A stretch of DNA of 64,000 bases from Flagellimonas chongwuensis (GTDB lineage: Bacteria; Bacteroidota; Bacteroidia; Flavobacteriales; Flavobacteriaceae), in contig NZ_WYET01000013.1 of the NCBI RefSeq assembly GCF_013376415.1, forward strand, positions 1 through 64,000. Reading direction: 5' to 3'. The notes below the pieces were generated by a model, which saw only the letters and a program-made list of their open reading frames with translations, was not told the DNA's origin and did no database searches. Every line of letters starts with the position of its first letter. Position 1 is the stretch's first letter. The position numbers and the translations under genes were made by a program. Shown here piece by piece: positions 42,790-51,791 of this stretch.

Positions 42790-43716
42790 TTACTTAATTT
42801 TTGATGCCAGAAGATACAGTACGGCCATTCTGACCGCCACTCCATTTTCTACCTGATGCAATATAATGGATTGGTCCGAATCGGCCACATCACTGGTAAT
42901 TTCTACACCTCGATTTATAGGGCCCGGGTGCATGATTACGATTTGCTTGTCCAAACTGTTCAGCATTTCCTTATTGACCCCAAATTGCTGAGTGTACTCA
43001 CGTGTGGAAGGAAAATAACTGATATCCATTCTTTCGTTCTGTACGCGTAACATATTGGCCACGTCGCACCATTCCAAAGCTTTTCTCAAATTGGTCTCCA
43101 CTTCTACTCCAAGCGATTCGATATGTTTAGGAATTAGGGTCTTTGGGCCACAAACCTTCACATTGGCTCCCTGTAATTTCAGTGCGAAAATATTGGACAG
43201 TGCTACTCGGGAATGTAGAATATCCCCAACAATCACCACGTTCTTTCCGCCTACATCACCTAACTTCTCCCTAATGGAAAAAGAGTCCAGCAATGCCTGT
43301 GTTGGGTGCTCGTGGGCACCGTCTCCTGCATTTACAATAGATGCCTTTACGTGCTGTGACAAAAAAATCCCCGCACCTGGATTGGGGTGGCGCATCACCA
43401 CCATGTCCACTTTCATGGACAGGATATTGTTTACGGTATCGATAAGGGTCTCCCCTTTTTTTACAGAGGATTGCCCTGCCGAAAAGTTCACCACATCCGC
43501 AGAAAGTCGTTTTTCCGCAAGTTCAAAAGAGAGCTTGGTACGGGTGCTGTTCTCAAAAAAGATATTGGCTATGGTAATATCCCGAAGGGTGGGCACTTTT
43601 TTAATGGAACGATTGATGACCTCCTTAAAATGGTCTGCCGTTTCAAAAATGAGCGATATATCCTTTTTGTTCAGATACTTGATTCCCAACAAGTGGTTTA
43701 CACTTAACTCGCTCAT
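42790..43716 (-). CDS. pyrB: Aspartate carbamoyltransferase catalytic subunit
   Basis: A 308-aa enzyme that makes N-carbamoyl-aspartate in pyrimidine synthesis. The carbamoyl-phosphate loop is FFENSTRTKLSFE, followed by the HPNPGAG, GAHEHPTQALLD and MHPGPINRG segments. No pyrI regulatory subunit follows. It starts 6 nt after pyrR, so control of the operon through PyrR is likely. Confidence 0.96.
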   Translation of the reverse strand: MSELSVNHLLGIKYLNKKDISLIFETADHFKEVINRSIKKVPTLRDITIANIFFENSTRTKLSFELAEKRLSADVVNFSAGQSSVKKGETLIDTVNNILSMKVDMVVMRHPNPGAGIFLSQHVKASIVNAGDGAHEHPTQALLDSFSIREKLGDVGGKNVVIVGDILHSRVALSNIFALKLQGANVKVCGPKTLIPKHIESLGVEVETNLRKALEWCDVANMLRVQNERMDISYFPSTREYTQQFGVNKEMLNSLDKQIVIMHPGPINRGVEITSDVADSDQSIILHQVENGVAVRMAVLYLLASKIK

Positions 43717-43722
43717 TCCCTT

Positions 43723-44259
43723 TTATTTGCTTACTAAATATACTTTATCTTCACCGTCGTTCTCTTCCCACATCACCTTTACTTTTTCTTCGTTTATGGC
43801 ATCAACTTGCCTACCACGATAAGTAGGCTGTATAGGCAGGTGCCTGCTAAAACGTCTATCGATCAATGTCAAGAGTTCAATGTTGCTCGGTCTTCCAAAG
43901 GATTGGATAGCCGTAAGGGCGGACCTGATACTTCTTCCTGTATAAAGAACATCATCAATAAACACCACTTTTTTATCTTCCACCAAAAAGTTCATTTGTG
44001 TGGAATTGGCCTTGAGGATTTCCCCCCTTCCAAAATCGTCCCTAAAAAATGTGATGTCCAAGAAACCAAGATCAATATGTTTGATCTTGTATTCCTTTTT
44101 GAGAATCTTCACCAATCTTTCTGCCAAAAAAACACCTCTAGGTTGAATACCAATCAAAGCGGTGTCCTTGAAATCCAAATGATTTTCCATAAGCTGACAG
44201 GCCAACCGGTGCAGTATGATGTTGATTTCCTTTGAAGTAAGCAGAACTTTTTGACTCAT
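43723..44259 (-). CDS. pyrR: Bifunctional PyrR: pyr RNA-binding regulator / uracil phosphoribosyltransferase
   Basis: A 178-aa PRTase-fold protein. The PRPP loop is VVFIDDVLYTGRSIRSAL; the N-terminal IILHRLACQLMENH helix and the C-terminal DRRFSRHLPIQPTYRGRQVD are typical. In Bacillus, PyrR binds pyr leader RNA and attenuates transcription with UMP. Here it leads pyrR-pyrB, but I saw no clear anti-terminator in the short upstream gap. Confidence 0.93.
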   Translation of the reverse strand: MSQKVLLTSKEINIILHRLACQLMENHLDFKDTALIGIQPRGVFLAERLVKILKKEYKIKHIDLGFLDITFFRDDFGRGEILKANSTQMNFLVEDKKVVFIDDVLYTGRSIRSALTAIQSFGRPSNIELLTLIDRRFSRHLPIQPTYRGRQVDAINEEKVKVMWEENDGEDKVYLVSK

Positions 44260-44288
44260 ATGCTATGTGCGACCAACTCGGTTGAATA

Positions 44289-44296
44289 CAAAAGTA
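44289..44296 (-). promoter_or_regulatory. -7 box of pyrR-pyrB
   Basis: On the minus strand TACTTTTG, a perfect TAnnTTTG match, 29 nt before ATG 44259. Confidence 0.45.
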
Positions 44297-44322
44297 AGCA
44301 ATTCTTTAAAATTTTCGGGACA

Positions 44323-44354
44323 TAAAAAAGCCCCGACTGTTTCCAGCGGGGCTT
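44323..44354 (-). terminator. rpsA terminator
   Basis: AAGCCCCG (44328-44335) pairs with CGGGGCTT (44347-44354), with an inner CTG/CAG-like extension; on the minus strand it is followed by a T run. Confidence 0.85.
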
Positions 44355-44374
44355 CGTATCATTGAAAAGTCTGA

Positions 44375-46210
44375 TTATTTTTTCTTGGAATCAGCTTCCA
44401 TTTTATCTTTCAATGCTTGCAACTGTGAGTTGGCATCTCCAAGTGTAGGCGCAGCTTCGTCGCTAGACGTGGCTCTTTTCTTGGCAGCAGCCTTCACATT
44501 TCTGTCCTCTTGCTCTCTAAAGATTGCAGTGTGGCTGGCCACAACTCTCTTGAAATCTTTGTTGAACTCGATGATCTTGAATTCAGCTTCCTCTCCTTTT
44601 TGAAGTTTCTTGCCGTCTTCTTTTTCCATGTGACGTTGTGGAACAAACCCAACGATGTCCTCGTTGAAGTTGATAGTTGCTCCTTTATCAACAACCTCTG
44701 CGATTGCAGCTTTGTGAATTGTACCTTCAGCAAACTCATCGGAATATTTGTCCCATGGATTTTCTGTGGTCTGCTTGTGACCAAGGCTCAATTTGCGTCC
44801 TTCCACATCCAATTCCAATACCTCTACTTCCAAAGTATCACCTACGGTAACAAACTCGGATGGGTGCTTGATTTTCTTGGTCCAAGAAAGATCGGAGATA
44901 TAGATCAAACCATCGATTCCTTCTTCCAACTCTACGAATACACCAAAGTTGGTAAAGTTTCTAACGATTCCTTTGTGACGTGATCCAACAGGATATTTAG
45001 AAGTAATATCAGTCCATGGGTCAGGAGTCAATTGCTTGATACCCAGTGACATTTTACGATCTTCTCTATCCAAGGTCAATACAACTGCTTCAACCTCGTC
45101 ACCAACGTTTACGAAATCCTGAGCAGATCTAAGGTGCGTGCTCCAAGACATTTCTGAAACGTGAATCAAACCTTCAACGCCTTCGGCAACTTCGATAAAC
45201 GCACCGTAATCAGCGATTACAACTACCTTACCTTTTACTTTGTCACCAACTTTGATCTCATCACCTAGGGCATCCCATGGGTGTTTCTCCAATTGCTTAA
45301 GACCTAACTGGATTCTTGACTTGTTATCATCGAAATCAAGGATAACAACGTTCAATTTCTGATCTAGGTCCACAACCTCGTTCGGGTGGTTGATACGGCT
45401 CCAGGAAAGGTCGGTAATGTGTACCAATCCATCCACACCTCCAAGGTCGATAAATACCCCGTAAGATGTAATGTTCTTGACAACACCTTCCAATACTTGA
45501 CCTTTTTCCAACTGGCCGATGATTTCTTTTTTCTGCTCTTCGATGTCCGCTTCGATCAAAGCTTTGTGCGATACCACTACGTTCTTGAACTCGTGGTTGA
45601 TCTTCACTACTTTGAACTCCATGGTCTTACCTACGTACTGATCGTAATCACGGATAGGCTTCACATCGATTTGAGAACCTGGTAAGAACGCCTCGATACC
45701 GAATACGTCAACGATCATACCACCTTTGGTACGACATTTAACGAAACCTGTAACGATTTCTTCCTTATCGTGCGCATTGTTGACACGCTCCCAGGCTTTA
45801 ATAGTTCTTGCTTTTCTGTGGGACAATACCAATTGACCGGTCTTGTCTTCACGGATATCGATAAGTACCTCAACTTTATCTCCAACTTTTAGGTCTGGAT
45901 TGTATCGGAACTCATTCAAGGAAATTACACCTTCGGACTTGGCATTGATGTCAATGATGGCCTCACGGTCTGTCATGTGAACAACTTCTCCTTCCACTAC
46001 TTCCTCATCGGCAGTGTCCACAAAGTTTTCCTCTACAAGTGTTTCAAATTCCTTAAGCTTGTTGTCGTCAACACGCTCGATTCCTTCTTCGTACTTGTCC
46101 CAATCAAAATTTTCAAGAAATTCCTTTGGATCTTGTTGGGGTTGTGTTTCTTCTTTTACTGGTGCTGCGGCAGTTTCTTCTACCTCAACGTTTTGTTTTT
46201 CTTCAGCCAT
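44375..46210 (-). CDS. rpsA: 30S ribosomal protein S1
   Basis: A 611-aa S1 with six OB-fold S1 repeats. Repeats start near KVGDKVEVLIDI, then GFVKCRTKGGMIVDVFG, LEGVVKNITSYGVFIDLGG, VKGKVVVIADYGAFIEVAEG, HKGIVRNFTNFGVFVELEEG and HKAAIAEVVDKGATINF. It brings mRNA to the ribosome, which matters in a phylum with few Shine-Dalgarno sites. ATG 46210 gives the family start MAEEKQN; the frame is open to 46258 with unlikely residues. A strong promoter lies upstream, giving a leader of about 115 nt. Confidence 0.96.
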   Translation of the reverse strand: MAEEKQNVEVEETAAAPVKEETQPQQDPKEFLENFDWDKYEEGIERVDDNKLKEFETLVEENFVDTADEEVVEGEVVHMTDREAIIDINAKSEGVISLNEFRYNPDLKVGDKVEVLIDIREDKTGQLVLSHRKARTIKAWERVNNAHDKEEIVTGFVKCRTKGGMIVDVFGIEAFLPGSQIDVKPIRDYDQYVGKTMEFKVVKINHEFKNVVVSHKALIEADIEEQKKEIIGQLEKGQVLEGVVKNITSYGVFIDLGGVDGLVHITDLSWSRINHPNEVVDLDQKLNVVILDFDDNKSRIQLGLKQLEKHPWDALGDEIKVGDKVKGKVVVIADYGAFIEVAEGVEGLIHVSEMSWSTHLRSAQDFVNVGDEVEAVVLTLDREDRKMSLGIKQLTPDPWTDITSKYPVGSRHKGIVRNFTNFGVFVELEEGIDGLIYISDLSWTKKIKHPSEFVTVGDTLEVEVLELDVEGRKLSLGHKQTTENPWDKYSDEFAEGTIHKAAIAEVVDKGATINFNEDIVGFVPQRHMEKEDGKKLQKGEEAEFKIIEFNKDFKRVVASHTAIFREQEDRNVKAAAKKRATSSDEAAPTLGDANSQLQALKDKMEADSKKK

Positions 46211-46330
46211 GCTTTGCTGATTAAAATTTGTATTCCACGTTTTACAAGAGTTGAACAATTACCGCGGAAGTGGTTTTAAAATGATTTTCTAGATTCCCTT
46301 TTTTCTCTTGCCTCCTTGCCAAAAGGGGTG

Positions 46331-46360
46331 CAAAAATACAATTAAATTCTTGATATACAA
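46331..46360 (-). promoter_or_regulatory. Promoter of rpsA with full flavobacterial consensus
   Basis: On the minus strand TTG (46360-46358), 19-nt spacer, TATTTTTG (46338-46331): a perfect match to the TTG-N17-23-TAnnTTTG pattern of flavobacterial sigma-A promoters. Confidence 0.7.
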
Positions 46361-46471
46361 AGCATACTAGCAAGGTTTCCGCAAAAAAAGTATTACAATT
46401 ATTTAATGGCAAAATAAAGACAGATTGACTATCTTGAAAGTTCTAATTATTAACTGTAAAAAAGTACCCTT

Positions 46472-46852
46472 ATGAGTGTAAAAGCAAAGTACCAGCCTGT
46501 ATTGGACCTAGGTGAGAAATTGGAAGTGAAAAACGGTGATGTAAATGTTGAAGGCAACGTTTTAAAAATAAAGGGAATGACCAAGACTCAGTATGAGAAA
46601 AACTTGCTGTGGGACAAAATCAAAGAAATTGGTGGAGAAAGTCCATCGGATATTAAGGCAAACATTACGGTAGAGGATGAATCCGTATATGCTTACCACA
46701 CGGTTAAAAGTGGTGAATCTTTGAGCAAGATTTCCAAACATTACTACGGAGACCCGATGAAATACAATAAAATATTCGAATCGAACACCGATCAATTAAA
46801 GAATCCTGATGTTATACATCCGGACCAAGTGCTGAAGATTCCGAATTTGTAA
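46472..46852 (+). CDS. BON-LysM domain protein (Kbp-like)
   Basis: A 126-aa soluble protein. Residues 20-70 resemble a BON domain ([21 protein letters not shown]) and 75-124 form one LysM ([20 protein letters not shown], ending DQVLKIPNL). The layout and length match E. coli Kbp/YgaU, a potassium-binding cytoplasmic protein. There is no signal peptide, so peptidoglycan binding is unlikely despite the LysM. It stands alone and is followed by the inverted repeat at 46859. Confidence 0.88.
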   Translation: MSVKAKYQPVLDLGEKLEVKNGDVNVEGNVLKIKGMTKTQYEKNLLWDKIKEIGGESPSDIKANITVEDESVYAYHTVKSGESLSKISKHYYGDPMKYNKIFESNTDQLKNPDVIHPDQVLKIPNL

Positions 46853-46858
46853 GTAACT

Positions 46859-46914
46859 GTCACATCGAGCGCAGTCGAGATGTAATTAGGTTCTCGACTG
46901 CGCTCGAACTGACA
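46859..46914. repeat. Palindromic intergenic repeat (TGTCA...TCGA type), copy 1
   Basis: The inner arms TCGAGCGCAGTCGAGA (46865-46880) and its exact complement (46892-46907) enclose an 11-nt loop; the outer ends TGTCA and TGACA also pair. The same outer motif recurs at 60610-60683. Palindromes of this type (TGTCA-TTCGAG...CTCGAA-TGACA) are scattered between genes in many Flavobacteriaceae as far as I know. Confidence 0.75.
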
Positions 46915-46918
46915 ATAC

Positions 46919-46946
46919 ACAAGGCGTCCTTTTGGGCGCCTTTTTG
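46919..46946 (+). terminator. Terminator after the BON-LysM gene
   Basis: AAGGCGTCC pairs with GGGCGCCTT around TTTT, then continues in a T run. Confidence 0.75.
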
Positions 46947-47115
46947 GTTTTAGGTATTTAACAGGTCAATTGGGAAAGGCGTTCTGTCAACCCAAAACCT
47001 AGATCCATCAATTACCCCTAGATTATTATTAATAATCTGCTTTCTTCATATTTAAAATTAACCATATCCTGCTAGTTATAAATTATAAATCTGGGTTCCT
47101 TCTCTATTGAAATCA

Positions 47116-48765
47116 ATGAAACATCTAACCACAAATCAGTTACTAAACAAAAAAGAGAACGCCATAAAGGCCATCTCTCAATGTTATCCGTTATCAGAAG
47201 AGTTATTGAAAAAATACCAATCGATATGGGATTGGGAAGGAATCAGTGACAACCACTTGATAGACTGGAACATCACCTTACTTGAAAAGTATCAAAACCG
47301 ATTGTTATGGAAAGAGGGGCGGTTCTTGAATTTTAATACTTCACTGCCATGGTCTCCCGAATTAATCCGGAAATTTATACACAGTAAAAAATGGACTTGG
47401 GATGATTTTATTGGTCAGGAACAAATCTTTCAGGAACCCGAATTACTAGCGCTGTGTTTACCTGAATGGAATAAGAATGCCAGACAATATTTGAAAACAA
47501 GTCTAAGTCCAGATACAGATTTAGGAATGTACAAATATTTTGAACACGTTAAATGGGCTGATGATGCCGAAACCTGGGCCCCTGAAACTATTGAGAAAAT
47601 CGAAAACATGCATTGGGACCTCTTTAGTGGAGTGGAAGGGTTTCCTTGGACCGTTGAATTTATTGAAAAACATAAAAATAGGTTAGACTGGAAGCGACTT
47701 AGTTGGAATGGAGGTTTGCCCTGGAATTTGGAATTCATAAAACAGTTTAAAGACAAATGGGATTGGAACTGGATGAGCTATGATATTCCTTGGACGATTG
47801 AAATAATTGATGCCTTTAAAGATCACATTAACTGGAACTCCATTTCAAATGAAGACAAAATTGATTTTTTACCTGAACTGGCAACAAAATATCCTGATAA
47901 GGTTCAATGGGCATATCCAAACATAGATTTTGGTAGTTGGGAGGGTACTTTTAGTGGGGCAATCAATAGTGAACAATTGCTCTGGACCCCTGAATTTTAT
48001 CAAAAAATGAAATTGTCAGTAGAAGCATTCTTTTTAAAAATGGAAGAAGAATGGAATCGAGATCTGGAATACGACACCATTGATTTGGTGGGTGAGGAAG
48101 GCGAACGGGTCTACTGGACCTATTTTGCAAAAGGCAACAATTGGTCTGTGGACTTTTTTTCTTTACTGCTTCAGAAAGAAAAAGAGGACAACATTGCGAC
48201 CATTGACTGGAACCTTATTTGTGAGTATTCGAAAAACCTTTGGACAGACGATTTCATAGAAAAACATCAGGAAAAACTAAAAAATAACCTAGGAAGCCTT
48301 GTAGAAAACATGAACTTTCCATGGGATAAATACAAGGGTCTGTTTCTTCCTTATTGCTCCAAATACGAAATTTCCAGGTTGGCAGGCAACGTAGCTTTTA
48401 CTGTATCCATAGCGTTTTTGAAAAAATATAAAGATGATATTGACTGGTGGTCATTCTCCCGCCGGACAGATTTAGAGTTTGACATTCTCGAAGCATTTGC
48501 AGATTCAATCGATTGGACTGTTTTGACTCAATCCAAAGAGATAAGTATTGAATTGTTACAAAAATTCCCTAAATATGTTTCCTGGAATTTGCTATCAAGT
48601 AGAAACGACTTGGATTTTAGCAAAATGGATTTGGATTTACCCTGGTATTGGGATCGAGTCTTTGCATGCAATAAGCACCTAAAACTATCCCACTATCTAG
48701 ATGAACACACGCTGCTAGCTTTTTTGAACGAGCAAAGTTCCTTACCTCTGCCTAATCGTTTTTAA
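47116..48765 (+). CDS. Tryptophan-repeat hypothetical protein
   Basis: A 549-aa protein made of irregular tandem units of about 25-30 residues. Each unit follows a theme like 'W..LS.N..LPWT.EFIEKFKD..DW', seen clearly at FPWTVEFIEKHKNRLDWKRLSWNGG, LPWNLEFIKQFKDKWDWNWMS and IPWTIEIIDAFKDHINWNSIS. The protein is very rich in Trp. There is no signal peptide, membrane helix or catalytic motif. A helical solenoid for protein binding is plausible. ATG 47116 is preferred over TTG 47107. The DNA is AT-rich and the flanking genes are accessory-like. I do not recognise a named family. Confidence 0.7.
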   Translation: MKHLTTNQLLNKKENAIKAISQCYPLSEELLKKYQSIWDWEGISDNHLIDWNITLLEKYQNRLLWKEGRFLNFNTSLPWSPELIRKFIHSKKWTWDDFIGQEQIFQEPELLALCLPEWNKNARQYLKTSLSPDTDLGMYKYFEHVKWADDAETWAPETIEKIENMHWDLFSGVEGFPWTVEFIEKHKNRLDWKRLSWNGGLPWNLEFIKQFKDKWDWNWMSYDIPWTIEIIDAFKDHINWNSISNEDKIDFLPELATKYPDKVQWAYPNIDFGSWEGTFSGAINSEQLLWTPEFYQKMKLSVEAFFLKMEEEWNRDLEYDTIDLVGEEGERVYWTYFAKGNNWSVDFFSLLLQKEKEDNIATIDWNLICEYSKNLWTDDFIEKHQEKLKNNLGSLVENMNFPWDKYKGLFLPYCSKYEISRLAGNVAFTVSIAFLKKYKDDIDWWSFSRRTDLEFDILEAFADSIDWTVLTQSKEISIELLQKFPKYVSWNLLSSRNDLDFSKMDLDLPWYWDRVFACNKHLKLSHYLDEHTLLAFLNEQSSLPLPNRF

Positions 48766-48870
48766 ATTGTTGGATATCGCTTTATCTATCGGTTTCCATT
48801 AGAGTTTGCAACACTCAAGAAAAAATGCCGTCTTTGAATCAATCAATCAATCTCTTAAAACCTTCAGATA

Positions 48871-50076
48871 ATGCGTAGAATTAATTTTGGCTTCATTGTA
48901 ATTTCCCTTTTGACATTAGCGTGCAATTCCAATAAGAAAAATAAAATTGTCGATTCCACAATAGGGAAAGAACTCTCGATACAATCAAGGATTGAAAACA
49001 ACATTTACAAAATAGACGAAAATGGCAAAAATGATTCCATAGCCACTACCCTTGAATCAAGAATGGAAGCCTTAAATGTACCTGGGGTCAGTATTACAGT
49101 TTTTGACAACAATGAAATCCTTTGGTCAAAAGGCTATGGTAAAAAAAATAAGGAAACAGGGGAAAATGTAAACAAAAGCACGCTCTTTCAAGCAGCTTCG
49201 ATTTCTAAACCAGTTGCCAGTGTTGCAGCATTTAAATTGATCGAAAAAAACAGGTTTTCCCTCAATGAAAATGTAAACTCAAAATTAGATAGGTGGCAAG
49301 TACCCGACAATCAATTTACTAGAATAGAAAAAGTGACACCCCGTAGAATTATGAGCCATACTTCTGGTTTAAGCACATCCGGGTTTCAAGGCTACAACAA
49401 AAAAGATTCGATTCCTACACTATTGGAAATAGTACAAGGAAGTGACATAACCAATTCAGAACCCGTGCGTGTTGTCCAAAAACCCGGGGAGTCCGAATTA
49501 TATTCGGGCGGTGGAATGGAAGTATTGCAAATGTTGATGGAGGATGTAACCGGAGAAGCATTTCCCCAACTGCTAAACACTTTGATTCTTGATCCAACTG
49601 GAATGGAGAACAGTTCCTTTGCTTATCCACTTCCTGAAAGGTTGGATAGTTTAACCGCAAATGGTTACGATGAAAATGGAAAAGTCGTGGAGGGTGGTTA
49701 TCATATCTATCCCGAAAAAGCAGCAGCTGGTCTTTGGACCAATCCAACCGATTTAGCCCTGTTTATGATAGCACTAGGAAAATCATATCGTGGAGAAGAC
49801 AATAGTTTATTAAGTCAAGAATCAGCAAGGACAATGATGACCAGGGTACCCGGTGCAGGTGGTATTGGAATAGGAATAGATGGTGAAGGGGAAGCTTTTC
49901 GTTTTAGACACACAGGTGGAAATGCAGGATTTGTTTGCTATGCAGTATCCTTCGCCAATAAGGGTCGTGGTTTGGTAATTATGACAAACTCAGACAATGC
50001 TTTCCCTTTGGTCCATGAAATAGTACGAACCATTTCCAAGGAATATAATTGGCCCGCCATGTGGATGCGTGAATGA
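48871..50076 (+). CDS. Serine hydrolase lipoprotein (class C beta-lactamase / esterase fold)
   Basis: A 401-aa lipoprotein (lipobox LACN, Cys18). The active-site SxxK is Ser110-Ile-Ser-Lys113 (FQAASISKPVAS). The Tyr motif appears as LYSGGG, and HTGGNAGF takes the place of KTG. This pattern is typical of the broad serine-hydrolase (beta-lactamase/DD-peptidase/esterase) family, not of a proven beta-lactamase. The region 60-110 also has 'VPGVSITVFDNNEILWSKGYGKKN', standard for the group. Probable site: periplasm. Substrate unknown. Confidence 0.85.
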   Translation: MRRINFGFIVISLLTLACNSNKKNKIVDSTIGKELSIQSRIENNIYKIDENGKNDSIATTLESRMEALNVPGVSITVFDNNEILWSKGYGKKNKETGENVNKSTLFQAASISKPVASVAAFKLIEKNRFSLNENVNSKLDRWQVPDNQFTRIEKVTPRRIMSHTSGLSTSGFQGYNKKDSIPTLLEIVQGSDITNSEPVRVVQKPGESELYSGGGMEVLQMLMEDVTGEAFPQLLNTLILDPTGMENSSFAYPLPERLDSLTANGYDENGKVVEGGYHIYPEKAAAGLWTNPTDLALFMIALGKSYRGEDNSLLSQESARTMMTRVPGAGGIGIGIDGEGEAFRFRHTGGNAGFVCYAVSFANKGRGLVIMTNSDNAFPLVHEIVRTISKEYNWPAMWMRE

Positions 50077-50163
50077 AAAAGATTTCATGGAAATATCTTT
50101 TTGTTGGATTAACGGCTAAAAAGCACGATCTTTTCTTAGTTGTCCATCACAAAACAATAGCCC

Positions 50164-50523
50164 ATGCTCACCCACATTAATCCAAAACTTCCCATGCGCA
50201 ATAAAAAAAAGACACGTGATTTCTATTGCGGTCAACTAGGCTTCAACATATTTGGAAACGCCGATTATGATGGTTATCTAATGTTGGAGAAAGATCAGGT
50301 CCAAATCCATTTTTTTGAATTTCGGGACCTTGACCCGAAGGAAAACTACGGCCAAGTTTATATACGTACAAACAATATTGATGAGCTTTATCAATCCTTG
50401 CTGGCAAACAATACCAAAATACACCCGAACGGAAAATTAGAAGTAAAACCGTGGGGGCAGAAAGAGTTTTCACTTTCGGATCCGGACAACAATTTGTTGA
50501 CTTTTGGACAACACCATCAGTAA
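50164..50523 (+). CDS. Glyoxalase / bleomycin-resistance fold protein
   Basis: A 119-aa vicinal oxygen chelate-fold protein. 'NPKLPMRNKKKTRDFYCGQLGFNIFG' and the C-terminal 'WGQKEFSLSDPDNNLLTFGQ' are typical of the bleomycin-resistance-like branch, which binds compounds in a dimer cleft. Metal ligands are incomplete, so sequestration is more likely than catalysis. It lies between the serine hydrolase and the ArsR pair without close spacing. Confidence 0.83.
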   Translation: MLTHINPKLPMRNKKKTRDFYCGQLGFNIFGNADYDGYLMLEKDQVQIHFFEFRDLDPKENYGQVYIRTNNIDELYQSLLANNTKIHPNGKLEVKPWGQKEFSLSDPDNNLLTFGQHHQ

Positions 50524-50614
50524 GGGGCCGCACACTAATACATTACCTCAAGAACAAACCAAAAATTCACTTTTATAAAGAATAAGTTGTATAATAATTT
50601 TACGAAACCAAATA

Positions 50615-50632
50615 GTTGCATATATTTGCAAC
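50615..50632 (+). promoter_or_regulatory. Promoter and operator of the arsR-type gene
   Basis: GTTGCA (50615-50620) and TGCAAC (50627-50632) form a palindrome with a 6-nt spacer. The -7 box TATATTTG at 50621-50628, a perfect TAnnTTTG match, lies inside it. A repressor bound here would cover the promoter. It lies 22-40 nt before the ArsR-family start, so autoregulation is likely. Confidence 0.6.
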
Positions 50633-50654
50633 CAATCAGTTTCGTTTTAAGATT

Positions 50655-50975
50655 ATGAGAAGAGATGTATTTCAGGCCATTGCAGACCCCAAACGAAGAG
50701 CAATTATCGCACTTATTGCGGTACAGGCCATGACACCCAATGCCATTGCGGAAAATTTCAATACCTCACGCCAATCTATTTCCAAGCATTTGAAAATACT
50801 ATCAGAATGCGACCTGGTAAAACAAGAACAGCAAGGAAGGGAGATTCATTATTCGCTCAAAATAGAGAAACTGAAGGAGGTAGATGCATGGATTGAACAA
50901 TATCGACAAATATGGGAATCCCGATTCGATCAACTTGACAATGTATTATCAAATCTAAAAAAGGATAAAAAATGA
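50655..50975 (+). CDS. ArsR-family transcriptional regulator
   Basis: A 106-aa winged-helix repressor. The N-terminus '[20 protein letters not shown]' and recognition helix '[19 protein letters not shown]' with a 'GREIHYSL' wing are standard. No Cys metal site is seen, so it belongs to the non-metal branch often paired with SRPBCC/AHSA1 proteins. ATG 50655 is preferred to ATG 50616, which lies inside the operator. The stop overlaps the next start by 4 nt (ATGA). Confidence 0.9.
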   Translation: MRRDVFQAIADPKRRAIIALIAVQAMTPNAIAENFNTSRQSISKHLKILSECDLVKQEQQGREIHYSLKIEKLKEVDAWIEQYRQIWESRFDQLDNVLSNLKKDKK

Positions 50976-51454
50976 AAAATAATTTGCTCTTTGATTTTAA
51001 GGTAGACAAGAAAACCAAAACAGTATTTGTGGACAAAGAATTTGCAGCAGACCTATCGTTGGTCTGGGATGCTTTTACCAAAAAAGAACTACTTGACCAA
51101 TGGTGGGCCCCAAAACCATTCAAGTCTAAAACTAAACAGATGGATTTTCGCGAAGGCGGTATGCGGTTCTATGCCATGGTGGGACCCGAAGGTCAAGAAC
51201 ATTGGGCCATTCAAAAGTACAAATCCATAACCCCTAAATCCAATTTCACCTATCTGAACGCTTTTGCAGATAAAGACGCAAATCCTGACCTGCCCGGCTC
51301 AGATTGGGATTTGAGCTTTAGCGAACAGAATGGCAAAACAACCGTGAATATTGTTATCGTGAACGATTCGTTGGAACGTATGGAACAAATGATTGAAATG
51401 GGTTTCAAAGAAGGTTTTACCGCTGCGCTACAGCAATTGGAAGCCGTCCTCTAA
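50972..51454 (+). CDS. SRPBCC (AHSA1-like) domain protein
   Basis: A 160-aa START/Bet v1-fold protein. '[31 protein letters not shown]' and '[17 protein letters not shown]' are the AHSA1 signature; the end '[21 protein letters not shown]' is the usual closing helix. It binds a hydrophobic ligand in a deep cavity; the ligand is unknown. Translationally coupled to the ArsR gene, so it is probably its regulated partner. Confidence 0.9.
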   Translation: MKNNLLFDFKVDKKTKTVFVDKEFAADLSLVWDAFTKKELLDQWWAPKPFKSKTKQMDFREGGMRFYAMVGPEGQEHWAIQKYKSITPKSNFTYLNAFADKDANPDLPGSDWDLSFSEQNGKTTVNIVIVNDSLERMEQMIEMGFKEGFTAALQQLEAVL

Positions 51455-51538
51455 TCCAACCCATATTACTTTGGAAGTGCCATAACCACTTTCCCGACCG
51501 TATGGGTCAATCCTATTTTTATTTCTCTTGACATTAAA

Positions 51539-51561
51539 GAACGCCTTTGGGCGTTTTTTTG
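51539..51561 (+). terminator. Terminator after the SRPBCC gene
   Basis: AACGCC (51540-51545) pairs with GGCGTT around a short T-rich loop, followed by a T run. Confidence 0.75.
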
Positions 51562-51791
51562 TTTGAAGGGGTATCCATATCAATTGAAAACAGGCATCCA
51601 TAAACCCAGAAGGTGGATTCGTCAATTTTGGATGAATTTTTTACATGTAAATTCTATATTCACTTACAGGTCGATATAAGTCACTACGTATGAGCGTAGC
51701 GGAAGTATTAAAACGAAGCACATCTTAATTTTTGAATATTGCAAATCTATACGTTTAAAAAACCATTACAATAATAAATACAAAACACATT
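51562..51791. other. Gene-free stretch before the AT-rich orphan gene
   Basis: No reading frame or repeat is convincing. A small hairpin CTACG/CGTAG lies near 51691-51706 and the sequence becomes strongly AT-rich towards 51791. With the terminator at 51539-51561 it makes up a gene gap of about 340 nt. Confidence 0.5.

Noticed and set aside
46859-46914. The palindrome as terminator of the BON-LysM gene
   Set aside because: A normal terminator with T run follows directly at 46919-46946; the palindrome has no T run and a related copy elsewhere.
48871-50076. Calling the serine hydrolase a beta-lactamase resistance gene
   Set aside because: Only the general SxxK fold is visible; lipoprotein form and the variant third motif fit the wide hydrolase family, so resistance cannot be claimed.
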